From NCBI RefSeq assembly GCF_900112105.1, contig NZ_FOKV01000006.1, forward strand, positions 124,001-188,000: a DNA stretch of 64,000 nt, read 5' to 3'. The DNA comes from Zunongwangia mangrovi. Lineage in GTDB: Bacteria; Bacteroidota; Bacteroidia; Flavobacteriales; Flavobacteriaceae. Below, in pieces: positions 51,761 through 60,018 of this stretch. A model generated the notes under the pieces. That model had not been told where the DNA came from and did no database searches. It worked only from the letters and a program-made list of their open reading frames with translations. The stretch's first letter is position 1; each line of letters opens with the position of its first letter. The translations under genes and the position numbers were made by a program.

Positions 51761-54007
51761 TTAGAAGTTGATATTTACTGAAGCCTGTACGGTAAATGGA
51801 CGTATGTAAGACCCTGTTAATAAACGCCCATAATAAGGACTTGGATCTGTGATTAATTCAGCACCATTAATAGTTCCCTTGGCACCACGCTGATTTAGGA
51901 AATTCACTACGGTAGCACCAAAACTTACATTATCGTTAAGCTTGTAATTAACCCCTCCAAAAGTTTCCCATCTTGCTGCAAAATATAATGCATTGGTAAG
52001 GTTTGCATATTGCTTACTAAAATATCTAAAACTTGCCCAAAGTCTCCAGTCTTTGTAAGTATAACTAGGATCGATCTCCATTAATACTTTTGATATCTGC
52101 TGAACACTGTTATCATTATAGTCGTAATTTTCACCAAAAGCAGAGAAGTTGAATTCTTTATAAACAGGATCCTGAAGCGTTATTAAATAATGAAGATTGA
52201 AACCTTTAAACGGACTCAAAACAAAATCTGTGGTCCATCCTATTGTCTGAATATCATAGTAAACAGTATTCGTAACAGACTCTGTATCATTGTTAGGATT
52301 TACCAAATTGAAACGTTGGAGGTAGTTGTTCTTAGTTAAATACGTTGCCTGAGAAACTAACTGGATATAATCTGTATTCCAGAAAATCCCAAATCCAGCA
52401 AGCGGACTTCTACTCTTCGTTAAATTTGGATAAGGAGCTCCTGAATAATCTCCTAAAAGACCATTTTCTTCGGTATAAAGGAAGTTACTCATCACTCCAA
52501 AATTATTTAAGATATTGTATGTTGCGTTAAGTTTACCTGCAATATGAACCCAGTCGTGATCAAAACTTTGTCTATTTGCCGGGTCTAAAACTAAACCGGG
52601 GCCTCTAGGGGTTGTGTAATGATCCCCTTTCATTTTGTGATATCTTAGGTGTAAACCATAATCTAACTTGAAACGATCGCTAACCTTCCAGGAATCTGAA
52701 CCGTAAACTGAAAGTTTATTTTCAAAACCATTATTGTACTCACCTCCTACATTATAGTTGTAGAATCCGTCTGCATCTGTATTGGCTCCAATAAGTCTTC
52801 TAGGCTGTGGTTCTACAGATTGAAAAAAGAACGAACGGTTAGAATGGTAATCCTCTGCCTTATAATATTGCTCTAAAACTCCTAAAGTAACATTATGATT
52901 ACCAATTTGTTTTTCTACTGAAAAACGTCCCATAGCTGTAGTTGTAGGGATTCGTGGGGAATTCATTGCAAGTTGAGTACCTACCTGACCGGTATATTCT
53001 TCTCCGGTATTTGCAAAAGTAAAGTTGCTACCAGCACCTGGGGTAAAAATACTAATTGGCGCACTGTACATCAAAGAAGCTTCTGCAATATGAAGTCGGG
53101 TTGAATATTTAAAGTTCCAACCATTATCCATTTGATAATTACCAAAAATATCAAAGTTGTGTGCTTCTGAAGTAGCCGATTGACCATCCATATCTGCCCA
53201 ATAATTGTCTCCGCTTACAAGGTCTAAAAACTTAAGTCGGCCATCTCGTGGCAAATAAGAATCTGTACCTATAGAAAAGTAATCAAGCTCTCTAGCTTCA
53301 CCGTTAGGACCATATTCAAAAATCGCATAGTTTGTAAGTGAATATGAGTTAGAATACTTGTAGGCAAAGGTAATATCACCTTTATTTTCTTTAAAATGCT
53401 TAGTTAAACCAGCTCTATAAATTTGAGTTTGATCTACATACTCATTAAAACCTAGATCATAAGTACTTGGATCAAAGTTAACAAATGCTCCGGCAGAATA
53501 ACTCCACCCGTTTTCTGATATAGGACCTGAAACATTGATATCTCCCTGAAACCAGCCAAAATGACTTCCAGAAATTTTTGCTTTTCCTTGAAACTCCTTA
53601 GTTCCTATTTGAGTGTAAGAGTTTACAGCATAACCAAGATCACCCATTGTATTGGCAAGACCATCCATTTTAAGCAATCCCGTGCGTTCTAAACCTACAC
53701 TTTGTCTCCATGTGCCGGTAGACATCTCTGGCCAAAACCAGTAAACTACTGGTAAATCATTTTCTAAAATAGTGATCCCACCAATAGAAGGTGGCAAACC
53801 GATATTTACCTCTCTGGGACCAGTATTACTTTCAGCATTAAGCATTACATTTCTGTTGCTTTCTTCATCTGCAATATCTTCATCTTTTATTTCCTGCTGA
53901 ACCTGAATAGAATCCTGTACAGTCATTTCTTCTTCCTGAGCGTGAAGCGAACTAAAGCCCAATGCAAAAGTTAAAACTGAAAATATCTTTATGTAATTTC
54001 TTCTCAT
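51761..54007 (-). CDS. TonB-dependent receptor-like outer-membrane protein
   Basis: I prefer the ATG at 54007, which gives a signal peptide (MRRNYIKIFSVLTFALGFSSLHAQ); an in-frame ATG at 54037 adds ten residues of no clear use. The mature part has a short acidic N-terminal stretch with no carboxypeptidase-D-like domain, a plug-like region (GITILENDLPVVYWFWPEMSTGTW, GLLKMDGLANTMGDLGYAVNSYTQIGT) and a long beta-barrel ending IRPFTVQASVNINF. It should import a glycan or another ligand with TonB energy. It has no adjacent SusD partner. Confidence 0.85.
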   Translation of the reverse strand: MRRNYIKIFSVLTFALGFSSLHAQEEEMTVQDSIQVQQEIKDEDIADEESNRNVMLNAESNTGPREVNIGLPPSIGGITILENDLPVVYWFWPEMSTGTWRQSVGLERTGLLKMDGLANTMGDLGYAVNSYTQIGTKEFQGKAKISGSHFGWFQGDINVSGPISENGWSYSAGAFVNFDPSTYDLGFNEYVDQTQIYRAGLTKHFKENKGDITFAYKYSNSYSLTNYAIFEYGPNGEARELDYFSIGTDSYLPRDGRLKFLDLVSGDNYWADMDGQSATSEAHNFDIFGNYQMDNGWNFKYSTRLHIAEASLMYSAPISIFTPGAGSNFTFANTGEEYTGQVGTQLAMNSPRIPTTTAMGRFSVEKQIGNHNVTLGVLEQYYKAEDYHSNRSFFFQSVEPQPRRLIGANTDADGFYNYNVGGEYNNGFENKLSVYGSDSWKVSDRFKLDYGLHLRYHKMKGDHYTTPRGPGLVLDPANRQSFDHDWVHIAGKLNATYNILNNFGVMSNFLYTEENGLLGDYSGAPYPNLTKSRSPLAGFGIFWNTDYIQLVSQATYLTKNNYLQRFNLVNPNNDTESVTNTVYYDIQTIGWTTDFVLSPFKGFNLHYLITLQDPVYKEFNFSAFGENYDYNDNSVQQISKVLMEIDPSYTYKDWRLWASFRYFSKQYANLTNALYFAARWETFGGVNYKLNDNVSFGATVVNFLNQRGAKGTINGAELITDPSPYYGRLLTGSYIRPFTVQASVNINF

Positions 54008-54125
54008 GTTATAAATTTTAGCTTCACTATGAAGCATTTAGAATTATTCAAAAAAAATCAAACCTTATAGTTCTGTTCTAAAAAATAGCATTTAGCTATT
54101 CGGCTGAAATTTGAATTATCTTGTG

Positions 54126-54167
54126 AATATGCCAAAGCAATTAAATGTGCAATTGCTTTGGCATATT
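54126..54167 (-). terminator. Perfect 17-bp hairpin between the sulfatase and TonB-receptor genes
   Basis: AATATGCCAAAGCAATT (54126-54142) and AATTGCTTTGGCATATT (54151-54167) form a perfect 17-bp stem with an 8-nt loop. It lies 14 bp after the sulfatase stop. On the minus strand the tail is only moderately T-rich, so it may act as a partial terminator or as an mRNA-end stabiliser that sets sulfatase expression apart from the receptor. Confidence 0.65.
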
Positions 54168-54181
54168 TTATTTCTTATCTC

Positions 54182-55615
54182 TTATTGTTCAAATGGATTA
54201 TAATCCCAATCCTTAAGCATATCTGGTCCTTTCACCATATTTTTGTTATGCTCATCTACTACTTTTCTAATCTCTGCGATCACCTCTGGGTGCTTTTCAG
54301 AAATTTCATATTTTTCAGATGGATCTACATCTACATTATAAAGCAATGGAGTTTCATGAACTTCACGATCACTACCATAAGCAGATTGTGTTACGAAATG
54401 CGCTTTGTAAGATCCATATCTAACTGCATATAATTCGTCTCCTCTGTAGTAAAACATCGATTTTCTTGGACTTTCTTTACCTTCAAAAAGTGCATCACTT
54501 AAATCTTGCCCATCGATCACTCTATCTTCAGGAAGTTCTACCCCTGCCAGCTTACTAAAGGTTGTAAATAAATCCATTGTAGATCCAATTTCAGTAACTA
54601 TACCTGGCTTTAAATTTCCTGGTGACCAGAAGATTCCTGGCTCACGCATACCACCTTCCCAGGTAGATCCTTTACCGTCACGCAATAATCCTGCACTTCC
54701 TCCTTCTTCATCCATTACTAACCATGGACCGTTATCTGAGGTAAATACCACGATTGTGTTTTCTGCGATTCCCTGTTCTTTAAGAGCTTCCATTACACGA
54801 CCAACATTATGATCGATCTCCTCCACAACGTCTCCGTATAATCCTCGTTTACTAGTTCCTTCAAATTCTTCTGAAGCAAAAAGTGGTACGTGAGGAAGAT
54901 TATAGGCCAAGTAAACAAAGAAAGGATTATCCTTATTTTCTTTGATATACTCTATCGCTTCGTTAGTGTACCTTTTAGTTATTGTATGCTGATCTGCAGG
55001 ACGCTCAATAACTTCAGTATTTCTCATTAATGGAATATTGAAACTACTTATTTCCTTACGCTCTTCAGATTTCCAGAAATTCCAGTAATCCTGTGGCTCG
55101 TTCATTTCTAAAGTGATATCCATATCATTTGAGTAAGGAACACCATACCAGTAATCAAATCCATTATTAACGGGTAAATATTGTTCTTTATCTCCTAAGT
55201 GCCATTTTCCGAAAGCAGCAGTACCATACCCCCCTTTCTTAAGTTGTTCTGCAATGGTAATTTCACTTTGTGGCAAACCATTGGTAGACCAAGGCTGTAA
55301 TACTCGGTGTTCTTTACTGGTCATCCCATTTCTTACCGGTAATCTACCCGTCATTATCGCGGCACGACTAGGAGTACATACGCTAGACCCAACATAAAAG
55401 TTGGTCCATTTTTGACCTTCCATCGCCATTTTATCAAGATTAGGCGTTTTAATCGTAGGATGCCCGTAAGAGCTTAAATCTCCATACCCCATATCATCTG
55501 CAAAAATGATCACGAAGTTTGGCTTTTCTAAATTTTGAGATCTCATCTCATTCCCTCCAATTATAAGAGCAGAAAACAGAAAAAGATTTCTAATCGTGGA
55601 ATAAATTTGTTTCAT
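54182..55615 (-). CDS. Secreted S1-family sulfatase
   Basis: The 477-aa protein has a signal peptide ending near EMRSQ. Its sulfatase N-terminus has metal ligands D40-D41 in FADDMGYGDLSSYGHP, and the formylglycine motif C80-T-P-S-R84 followed by AAIMTGRLPVRNGM. The TAAFGKWHLG (about 132-141), HVPLFAS and VFTSDNGPW elements complete the metal and sulfate site. Cys80 must be turned into formylglycine by a maturase that is not in this window. It should remove sulfate esters from a marine polysaccharide. It is the first gene of the cluster. Confidence 0.95.
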   Translation of the reverse strand: MKQIYSTIRNLFLFSALIIGGNEMRSQNLEKPNFVIIFADDMGYGDLSSYGHPTIKTPNLDKMAMEGQKWTNFYVGSSVCTPSRAAIMTGRLPVRNGMTSKEHRVLQPWSTNGLPQSEITIAEQLKKGGYGTAAFGKWHLGDKEQYLPVNNGFDYWYGVPYSNDMDITLEMNEPQDYWNFWKSEERKEISSFNIPLMRNTEVIERPADQHTITKRYTNEAIEYIKENKDNPFFVYLAYNLPHVPLFASEEFEGTSKRGLYGDVVEEIDHNVGRVMEALKEQGIAENTIVVFTSDNGPWLVMDEEGGSAGLLRDGKGSTWEGGMREPGIFWSPGNLKPGIVTEIGSTMDLFTTFSKLAGVELPEDRVIDGQDLSDALFEGKESPRKSMFYYRGDELYAVRYGSYKAHFVTQSAYGSDREVHETPLLYNVDVDPSEKYEISEKHPEVIAEIRKVVDEHNKNMVKGPDMLKDWDYNPFEQ

Positions 55616-55661
55616 TTTTATTTAGTAATTAGTTTTTAGTGCAAACCTTTTCGTTAACAAC

Positions 55662-55690
55662 TAATATTGTTTCAATATGAGACAATATTA
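55662..55690. promoter_or_regulatory. Inverted repeat upstream of the sulfatase gene (candidate operator)
   Basis: TAATATTGTTTC and GAGACAATATTA are two 12-nt arms around AATAT, with one mismatch that would be a G-U pair in RNA. The repeat lies 47-75 bp upstream of the sulfatase ATG, in the region where a promoter and its regulator are expected. Confidence 0.45.
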
Positions 55691-55845
55691 GACAAATTTT
55701 ATAAAGTTTCAAAAAGAAGCATTGAAATTTAACAAATTTTACAGCTTATATTTCTCAAAAAAGCAATGAGATATTCAGAATATGCGTTTTCATTAAAAAC
55801 ACTAAGAAAAATGTTTTCGGTGATTTTTCAGTAAATTCCCATAAA

Positions 55846-55859
55846 CTAAGCCGGCTTAG
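55846..55859. repeat. 14-bp perfect palindrome upstream of the sulfatase cluster
   Basis: CTAAGCCGGCTTAG is self-complementary and GC-richer than its surroundings. It lies 230 bp upstream of the sulfatase start and 41 bp after the end of the hypothetical gene at 55901. It could be a weak terminator stem or a protein-binding site. Confidence 0.35.
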
Positions 55860-55900
55860 GGAAAGCTTCTAGCCTAGCTTGTCGAATAAAAAAGTGATTA

Positions 55901-56344
55901 TTACATGTAATTCTTAGAAATTGCCGCAAATTCCTTGAAGAAATTTTCCTTTTTCTGCTTATTCTCAAAAGCAAGAATTTTTGAGATTGCATTATTCTCA
56001 TCTGCTTTTTGCAAAACTCCATGCATAAGTGATACTAAAGCATCTCTATGTGATTTTTCTATTCTTAAAGAATTTACGTAGATCGCATTCGATCTTGATA
56101 AAATCTTCTTTCTTGAAAATGGATTAAAAAATGTTTTTACTGAAACTAACCTATCAGTTTCTAAAATGGTCTTGAAATTATCTGAAATCTCACTCCTATA
56201 ATAAGCGGTAAGTAAATTGTCGACCTCAGCTTTAAAGAATGGACTAATCAATAATTGATTTGCACGATCAACAATGCGGTAAGTTTTTAAATGTTTACCT
56301 GAATAATTTAATTTCATAGGGATTTTAACTCGTTTATGGGACAT
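55901..56344 (-). CDS. Hypothetical cytoplasmic protein
   Basis: I do not recognise a family. I take the ATG at 56344 (MSHKRVKIPMKLNYSGK) because the upstream in-frame extension to 56401 reads like untranslated leader; an ATG at 56317 is also possible. The 147 residues are mixed helical and basic (AEVDNLLTAYYRSEISDNFKTILETDRLVSVKTFF, then FSRKKILSRSNAIYVNSLRIEKSHRDAL and ENKQKKENFFKEFAAISKNYM). No signal peptide or membrane helix is present. Confidence 0.5.
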   Translation of the reverse strand: MSHKRVKIPMKLNYSGKHLKTYRIVDRANQLLISPFFKAEVDNLLTAYYRSEISDNFKTILETDRLVSVKTFFNPFSRKKILSRSNAIYVNSLRIEKSHRDALVSLMHGVLQKADENNAISKILAFENKQKKENFFKEFAAISKNYM

Positions 56345-56526
56345 TTTATATGAACCACAAAACTTAAAGTAGGTTAAGAAAAATAAATTTCGGGCTGTCA
56401 AATGTAAGTAGGAGCACTTTACTCAAAAAATCATTTAGGATAATTTAATACCTAATTCCATTTTTTAAAGAAAATTTACGATTGACTTAAGCTCATAACA
56501 TCATGCTTTAACAAGTTTCCTTATTC

Positions 56527-57006
56527 CTAATTCGTTTCCACAAAAATCATCGACACCAAACTTAATCCCTGCTTTTTGGGAATAATATTCTCGAATTCAA
56601 CAATAGCCAATTCTTCAGGATTTGATATTCTAATCGTTAATTTATCGCCCACTTTTCCGCTAAAAATTCCCACAGCCATTGCTGCCTGTTTTGATAACCA
56701 AAACTCATATTCTTCTGGATCTTTATACTTTTTCATCATCTTTTCAATATAAAAAAGCCTATCCCTTTCATCTAATCCCAAGGCCTCTTTAGAGTTTGTC
56801 AAAAAATCCTGTAAATCTTCAGTACTAAACTGATGCCAAAAATAAAAACCAACATAATGAGTTATATTTTGCTGAAATTTATGTTTCTGTGGAACATCTT
56901 CAGCAGGAAAAACTAAAATCGTATACGGCAACGTGCCCAGCGAAGGATATAAAATGATCTCACTAATTACCGACTCTAAATAATTAGAAATTTCTTCATT
57001 TTTCAT
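56527..57006 (-). CDS. Hypothetical protein coupled to an FMN reductase-like gene
   Basis: The 159-aa protein has no recognisable motif. It contains several short hydrophobic strands (PYTILVFPAEDVP, HYVGFYFWHQF, AMAVGIFSGKVGDKLTIRI) and one charged helix (LDERDRLFYIEKMMKKYKDPEEYEFWL). It has no signal peptide. Its start overlaps the stop of the upstream flavodoxin-fold gene by 4 bp (ATGA), so the two products are made together and may interact. Confidence 0.65.
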   Translation of the reverse strand: MKNEEISNYLESVISEIILYPSLGTLPYTILVFPAEDVPQKHKFQQNITHYVGFYFWHQFSTEDLQDFLTNSKEALGLDERDRLFYIEKMMKKYKDPEEYEFWLSKQAAMAVGIFSGKVGDKLTIRISNPEELAIVEFENIIPKKQGLSLVSMIFVETN

Positions 57007-57545
57007 AGTATGCTGATTTTTGGTTGAAGCAAAAGCTCACTTATGCGCTGAAATTTCTCTTCATAAATTATCGAAAATCGATCTTCTTCATATAAATATT
57101 CTCTTGCAATGGGGACGCTATACGGCAATGCCCACGCACGCAAAGTGGCTACAATATTTCTTAAACTATCGATCCCTGTTGAAGCGTTTGCACCATAACC
57201 CCAGCAAATGAGCGCAATAATTTTATGCGTTAAATATGGATTTTCGTCTTTTGAACTTAAAATTAACCAGTCCAGGCAATTTTTCATCGCACCAACCATT
57301 CCGCCGTGATATAAAGGACTAAACCAAATGTGCCGGTCGTATTCTTTAAAAACTTGCAACATTTTTGTCACCGAATCTGGAACTTCTGAAAAATCTTCCT
57401 CAAAAAAGGGAATATCATATTCAGATAAATTAAAAATTACAGGTGTTGCTCCCAGCTGTAGCAAATATTCCTTTAAATAATTCGCAATTTCCTGCGAGGT
57501 ATCATTAGGTTTATTAAGTGTGCCGTTAAATATTAAAACTTTCAT
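57003..57545 (-). CDS. NADPH-dependent FMN reductase-like flavodoxin-fold protein
   Basis: The 180-aa protein starts KVLIFNGTLNKPNDTSQEIANYL, the phosphate-binding loop of FMN reductases. FSPLYHGGMVGAMKNCLDWLI (about 76-96) is the flavin-binding P-x-Y-x(3-6)-G-x-x-K-N-x-x-D element, with the usual Pro-Leu-Tyr. It probably reduces quinones or flavins using NAD(P)H. It lies 45 bp downstream of the ferredoxin-cyclase gene on the same strand. Confidence 0.85.
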   Translation of the reverse strand: MKVLIFNGTLNKPNDTSQEIANYLKEYLLQLGATPVIFNLSEYDIPFFEEDFSEVPDSVTKMLQVFKEYDRHIWFSPLYHGGMVGAMKNCLDWLILSSKDENPYLTHKIIALICWGYGANASTGIDSLRNIVATLRAWALPYSVPIAREYLYEEDRFSIIYEEKFQRISELLLQPKISIL

Positions 57546-57590
57546 TTTATAGCATTCATTTTAACTGGTTAATTCTTCTGAATCAACTTT

Positions 57591-58532
57591 TCATTTCTCT
57601 TTTTTATACTGAAAATGTTCTCCTATTTTATACAATCTGAAGGCTTCTTTTACACCTTTCATCTTCTCGCTAGAAACTTCTGCTTCTGGAGGAGTATCCA
57701 ATAGTTCATAAACCGCTTCAGAAATCACAAAACTGTTGTCTAGCTTTTTGGTTAATTCCTGAATTCTCGCAGCAACATTCACCGCATATCCCATCACGAT
57801 TTGATGCGGTCTATTTTCCAACAACAAATCACCGGTGGCAACTTTTCCCAGGTGTGCACCAATTCCCACTTCGATCTGTTCATTAAAATAGCGCTGAAAA
57901 TATTCAGTATTTAAGCGCTTTAATTCCTTCAGGATCGCAAAACCACAGTTTACGGTATCGAGAACACTGGCTTTGGTCGTTTTTTCAAATCCAAAAGCAA
58001 CGTAAAGTCCGTCTCCATTGGTTTCGATGATCTTTCCTTCAAATTGCTGAATGATCTTTTCGAAATTAAAGAACAGCTTGCGTATGATATGAATCACATC
58101 AAAAGCCAGATGCTGTTCGGCAAAAGGCGTAAAATTCCGAACATCTAAAAACAACAAACACAAGCGTAATTCTCTACCAATATTCTCGTTTTTATTCAGC
58201 TTATTTCTAAGGTATAACGGGTAATCACTCTCATCGTTCATAATCCGTTTTATTTTTACTGAACCCGATTTAACATATGTCTGGCAAGCCAATCGAACAT
58301 TTTTAGGAAGCTCGAAATAGGTTCGCAGTTTTGCTTCCGCAGCATTTATTTCTGAAAGGTTTTCTTCGCCTTTCACAATTAAGATCCTGCAGGTAGAACA
58401 CCTGGCTTTGCCCCCACATTCGCAGCAAAATGGAACGTTCTTTTTTAATGATGCCTCTAAGATTGATTCTTTTGAATTGATCAAAAATGAGGCATCATTA
58501 ACAAGGTTAATATGGTGATAAGATTTTACCAT
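57591..58532 (-). CDS. Ferredoxin-fused class III adenylate/guanylate cyclase
   Basis: This 313-aa soluble protein joins two domains. Residues about 5-98 are a 2Fe-2S ferredoxin with cysteines C39-x5-C45-x2-C48 and C83 (in RLACQTY), an adrenodoxin-like spacing; C36 and C37 are extra. Residues about 122-300 are a class III cyclase with metal-binding D130 in LFLDVRNF and D174 in NGDGLYV, and the transition-state pair N252/R256 in GYAVNVAARIQEL. It likely makes cAMP in response to redox or iron-sulfur state. The sequence does not settle ATP versus GTP use. Confidence 0.9.
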   Translation of the reverse strand: MVKSYHHINLVNDASFLINSKESILEASLKKNVPFCCECGGKARCSTCRILIVKGEENLSEINAAEAKLRTYFELPKNVRLACQTYVKSGSVKIKRIMNDESDYPLYLRNKLNKNENIGRELRLCLLFLDVRNFTPFAEQHLAFDVIHIIRKLFFNFEKIIQQFEGKIIETNGDGLYVAFGFEKTTKASVLDTVNCGFAILKELKRLNTEYFQRYFNEQIEVGIGAHLGKVATGDLLLENRPHQIVMGYAVNVAARIQELTKKLDNSFVISEAVYELLDTPPEAEVSSEKMKGVKEAFRLYKIGEHFQYKKEK

Positions 58533-58553
58533 CCCACATCAAGTTTATATAGG

Positions 58554-60008
58554 TTAATTTTTAACCTGATTTTTATTTTCTTCGGAAGTAATCTCAGCAT
58601 TCTCGCTATTCCAACCGCCGCCCAATGCTTTGTAAAGATCGATCAGCGCCAGTTTTTCGGCCAGAACATCATTGATATTATTGATCTCGGCACGCAGCAA
58701 ACTTTGCTCGGCCGTAAGCACATCGGTATAATTGGTTTGCGAATTATACTGAAGTAACTTCTTGGTATAATCAACCGACTTGTTCAGCGCTTCTAACTGC
58801 AAAGCCCGCTTACTTATTTTAGAGTTTGCCGTTTTAAAAGCAAACACCGCATCTGAAACTTCTTTCCCGGCATTCAGCAAAGCGTTCTGAAAATTATTAA
58901 AGGCGATTTGTTGCTCGGCTTTAGCCGTTGCTAAATTCGCTTTATTAATCCCTTTATTGAATATCGGCTGCATTAAACCGGCAGCGATATTCCCAAAAAG
59001 TCCTATGTTTTTAGTAAAAAGATCGTCCCACTCAAAACTCGAAAACCCGGCACTTCCTGAAAGACCAAAGGAAGGATAAAACTGTGTTCTGGCAACATTG
59101 GTTAATTCGAACGCACGACGATACTCCAGTTCTGCCTGCATCACATCTGGGCGATTGGCCATTAGATCTGCAGGATTTCCTATCGAAAGTGAAGGCATAT
59201 TCATTTCAGCAAGATCATCAAAACCGCTACGCTGAATTTCACCTGGCTTTCTAGCCAGTAAAATCGACAACGCATTTTCAATTTCTCTAATTTGCTGTTT
59301 CACATCAGGAATTAAAAGTTCGGCTTCATATTGATTGGCTTCGCTTTGTACAACGGCAGCACCGTTAACCATATTCGAGCTTTTAAGCTTCTTCATCGTT
59401 GCTACGTAAAACTTTCGGTTTTCCGCAGTTTCTTCTAAAGTTTTCAGTTGCTTATCCAGCGCTATTAATTGATAATAATTTATTGCAATGTTGGCTACGA
59501 GCTGTGATTCTATCGCTTGTTTAGAAGCCTGAGTTTGCAAAAGCGCAGCTAAACTGGCACGTTTAGCACTACTCAATTTTCCCCAAACATCAGCTTCCCA
59601 GGAAGTCGAAATCCCAAGGTCGTATTGCGTTACATCTTTAATAAAACCAAATCCCTGCGTGTAAGATAATCGAGATTTAGCTACAGATGCATTTCCTTCC
59701 AAACTGGGCAAGAATGCTTTTTTACTTTGTTTCAGCAACGCATTAGCACTGTTTACACGCTGTATCGCATTCTTAAGACTATAATTTTCAGTTAAACCTT
59801 CTTCGATATAGTTCAGCAGATAAGGGTCTGCAAAGAATTGATCCCACTGCATCAAAGGTGCTTCTGACACTTCAACTTCAGCAGTTTTTTCTTTTCTGAA
59901 AAGTGCTTCGGTATCTGTTTCCGGTTTTTCGTAATCTTTGGTTACTCCACAGGAAACCAAAAGAAAACTAAGACTGAAGGCGTATATATAAATGGTATTA
60001 GATCTCAT
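58554..60008 (-). CDS. RND efflux outer-membrane factor (NodT/OprM-like lipoprotein)
   Basis: I choose the ATG at 60008 because it gives a compact lipoprotein signal (MRSNTIYIYAFSLSFLLVSC) and does not overlap the pump gene; earlier ATGs at 60029 and 60047 would. The 484-aa protein has two outer-membrane-efflux repeats: QRVNSANALLKQSKKAFLPSLEGNASVAKS near 75-105, and RPDVMQAELEYRRAFELTNVARTQFYPSFGLSGSAGF near 280-316. It forms the outer-membrane duct of the tripartite pump encoded just upstream. Confidence 0.92.
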   Translation of the reverse strand: MRSNTIYIYAFSLSFLLVSCGVTKDYEKPETDTEALFRKEKTAEVEVSEAPLMQWDQFFADPYLLNYIEEGLTENYSLKNAIQRVNSANALLKQSKKAFLPSLEGNASVAKSRLSYTQGFGFIKDVTQYDLGISTSWEADVWGKLSSAKRASLAALLQTQASKQAIESQLVANIAINYYQLIALDKQLKTLEETAENRKFYVATMKKLKSSNMVNGAAVVQSEANQYEAELLIPDVKQQIREIENALSILLARKPGEIQRSGFDDLAEMNMPSLSIGNPADLMANRPDVMQAELEYRRAFELTNVARTQFYPSFGLSGSAGFSSFEWDDLFTKNIGLFGNIAAGLMQPIFNKGINKANLATAKAEQQIAFNNFQNALLNAGKEVSDAVFAFKTANSKISKRALQLEALNKSVDYTKKLLQYNSQTNYTDVLTAEQSLLRAEINNINDVLAEKLALIDLYKALGGGWNSENAEITSEENKNQVKN

Positions 60009-60018
60009 AACATTAAAT

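Noticed and set aside
51761-54007. SusC identity for the TonB-dependent receptor
   Set aside because: No SusD gene beside it, no N-terminal carboxypeptidase-like domain, and a length of about 750 aa instead of about 1000 aa.
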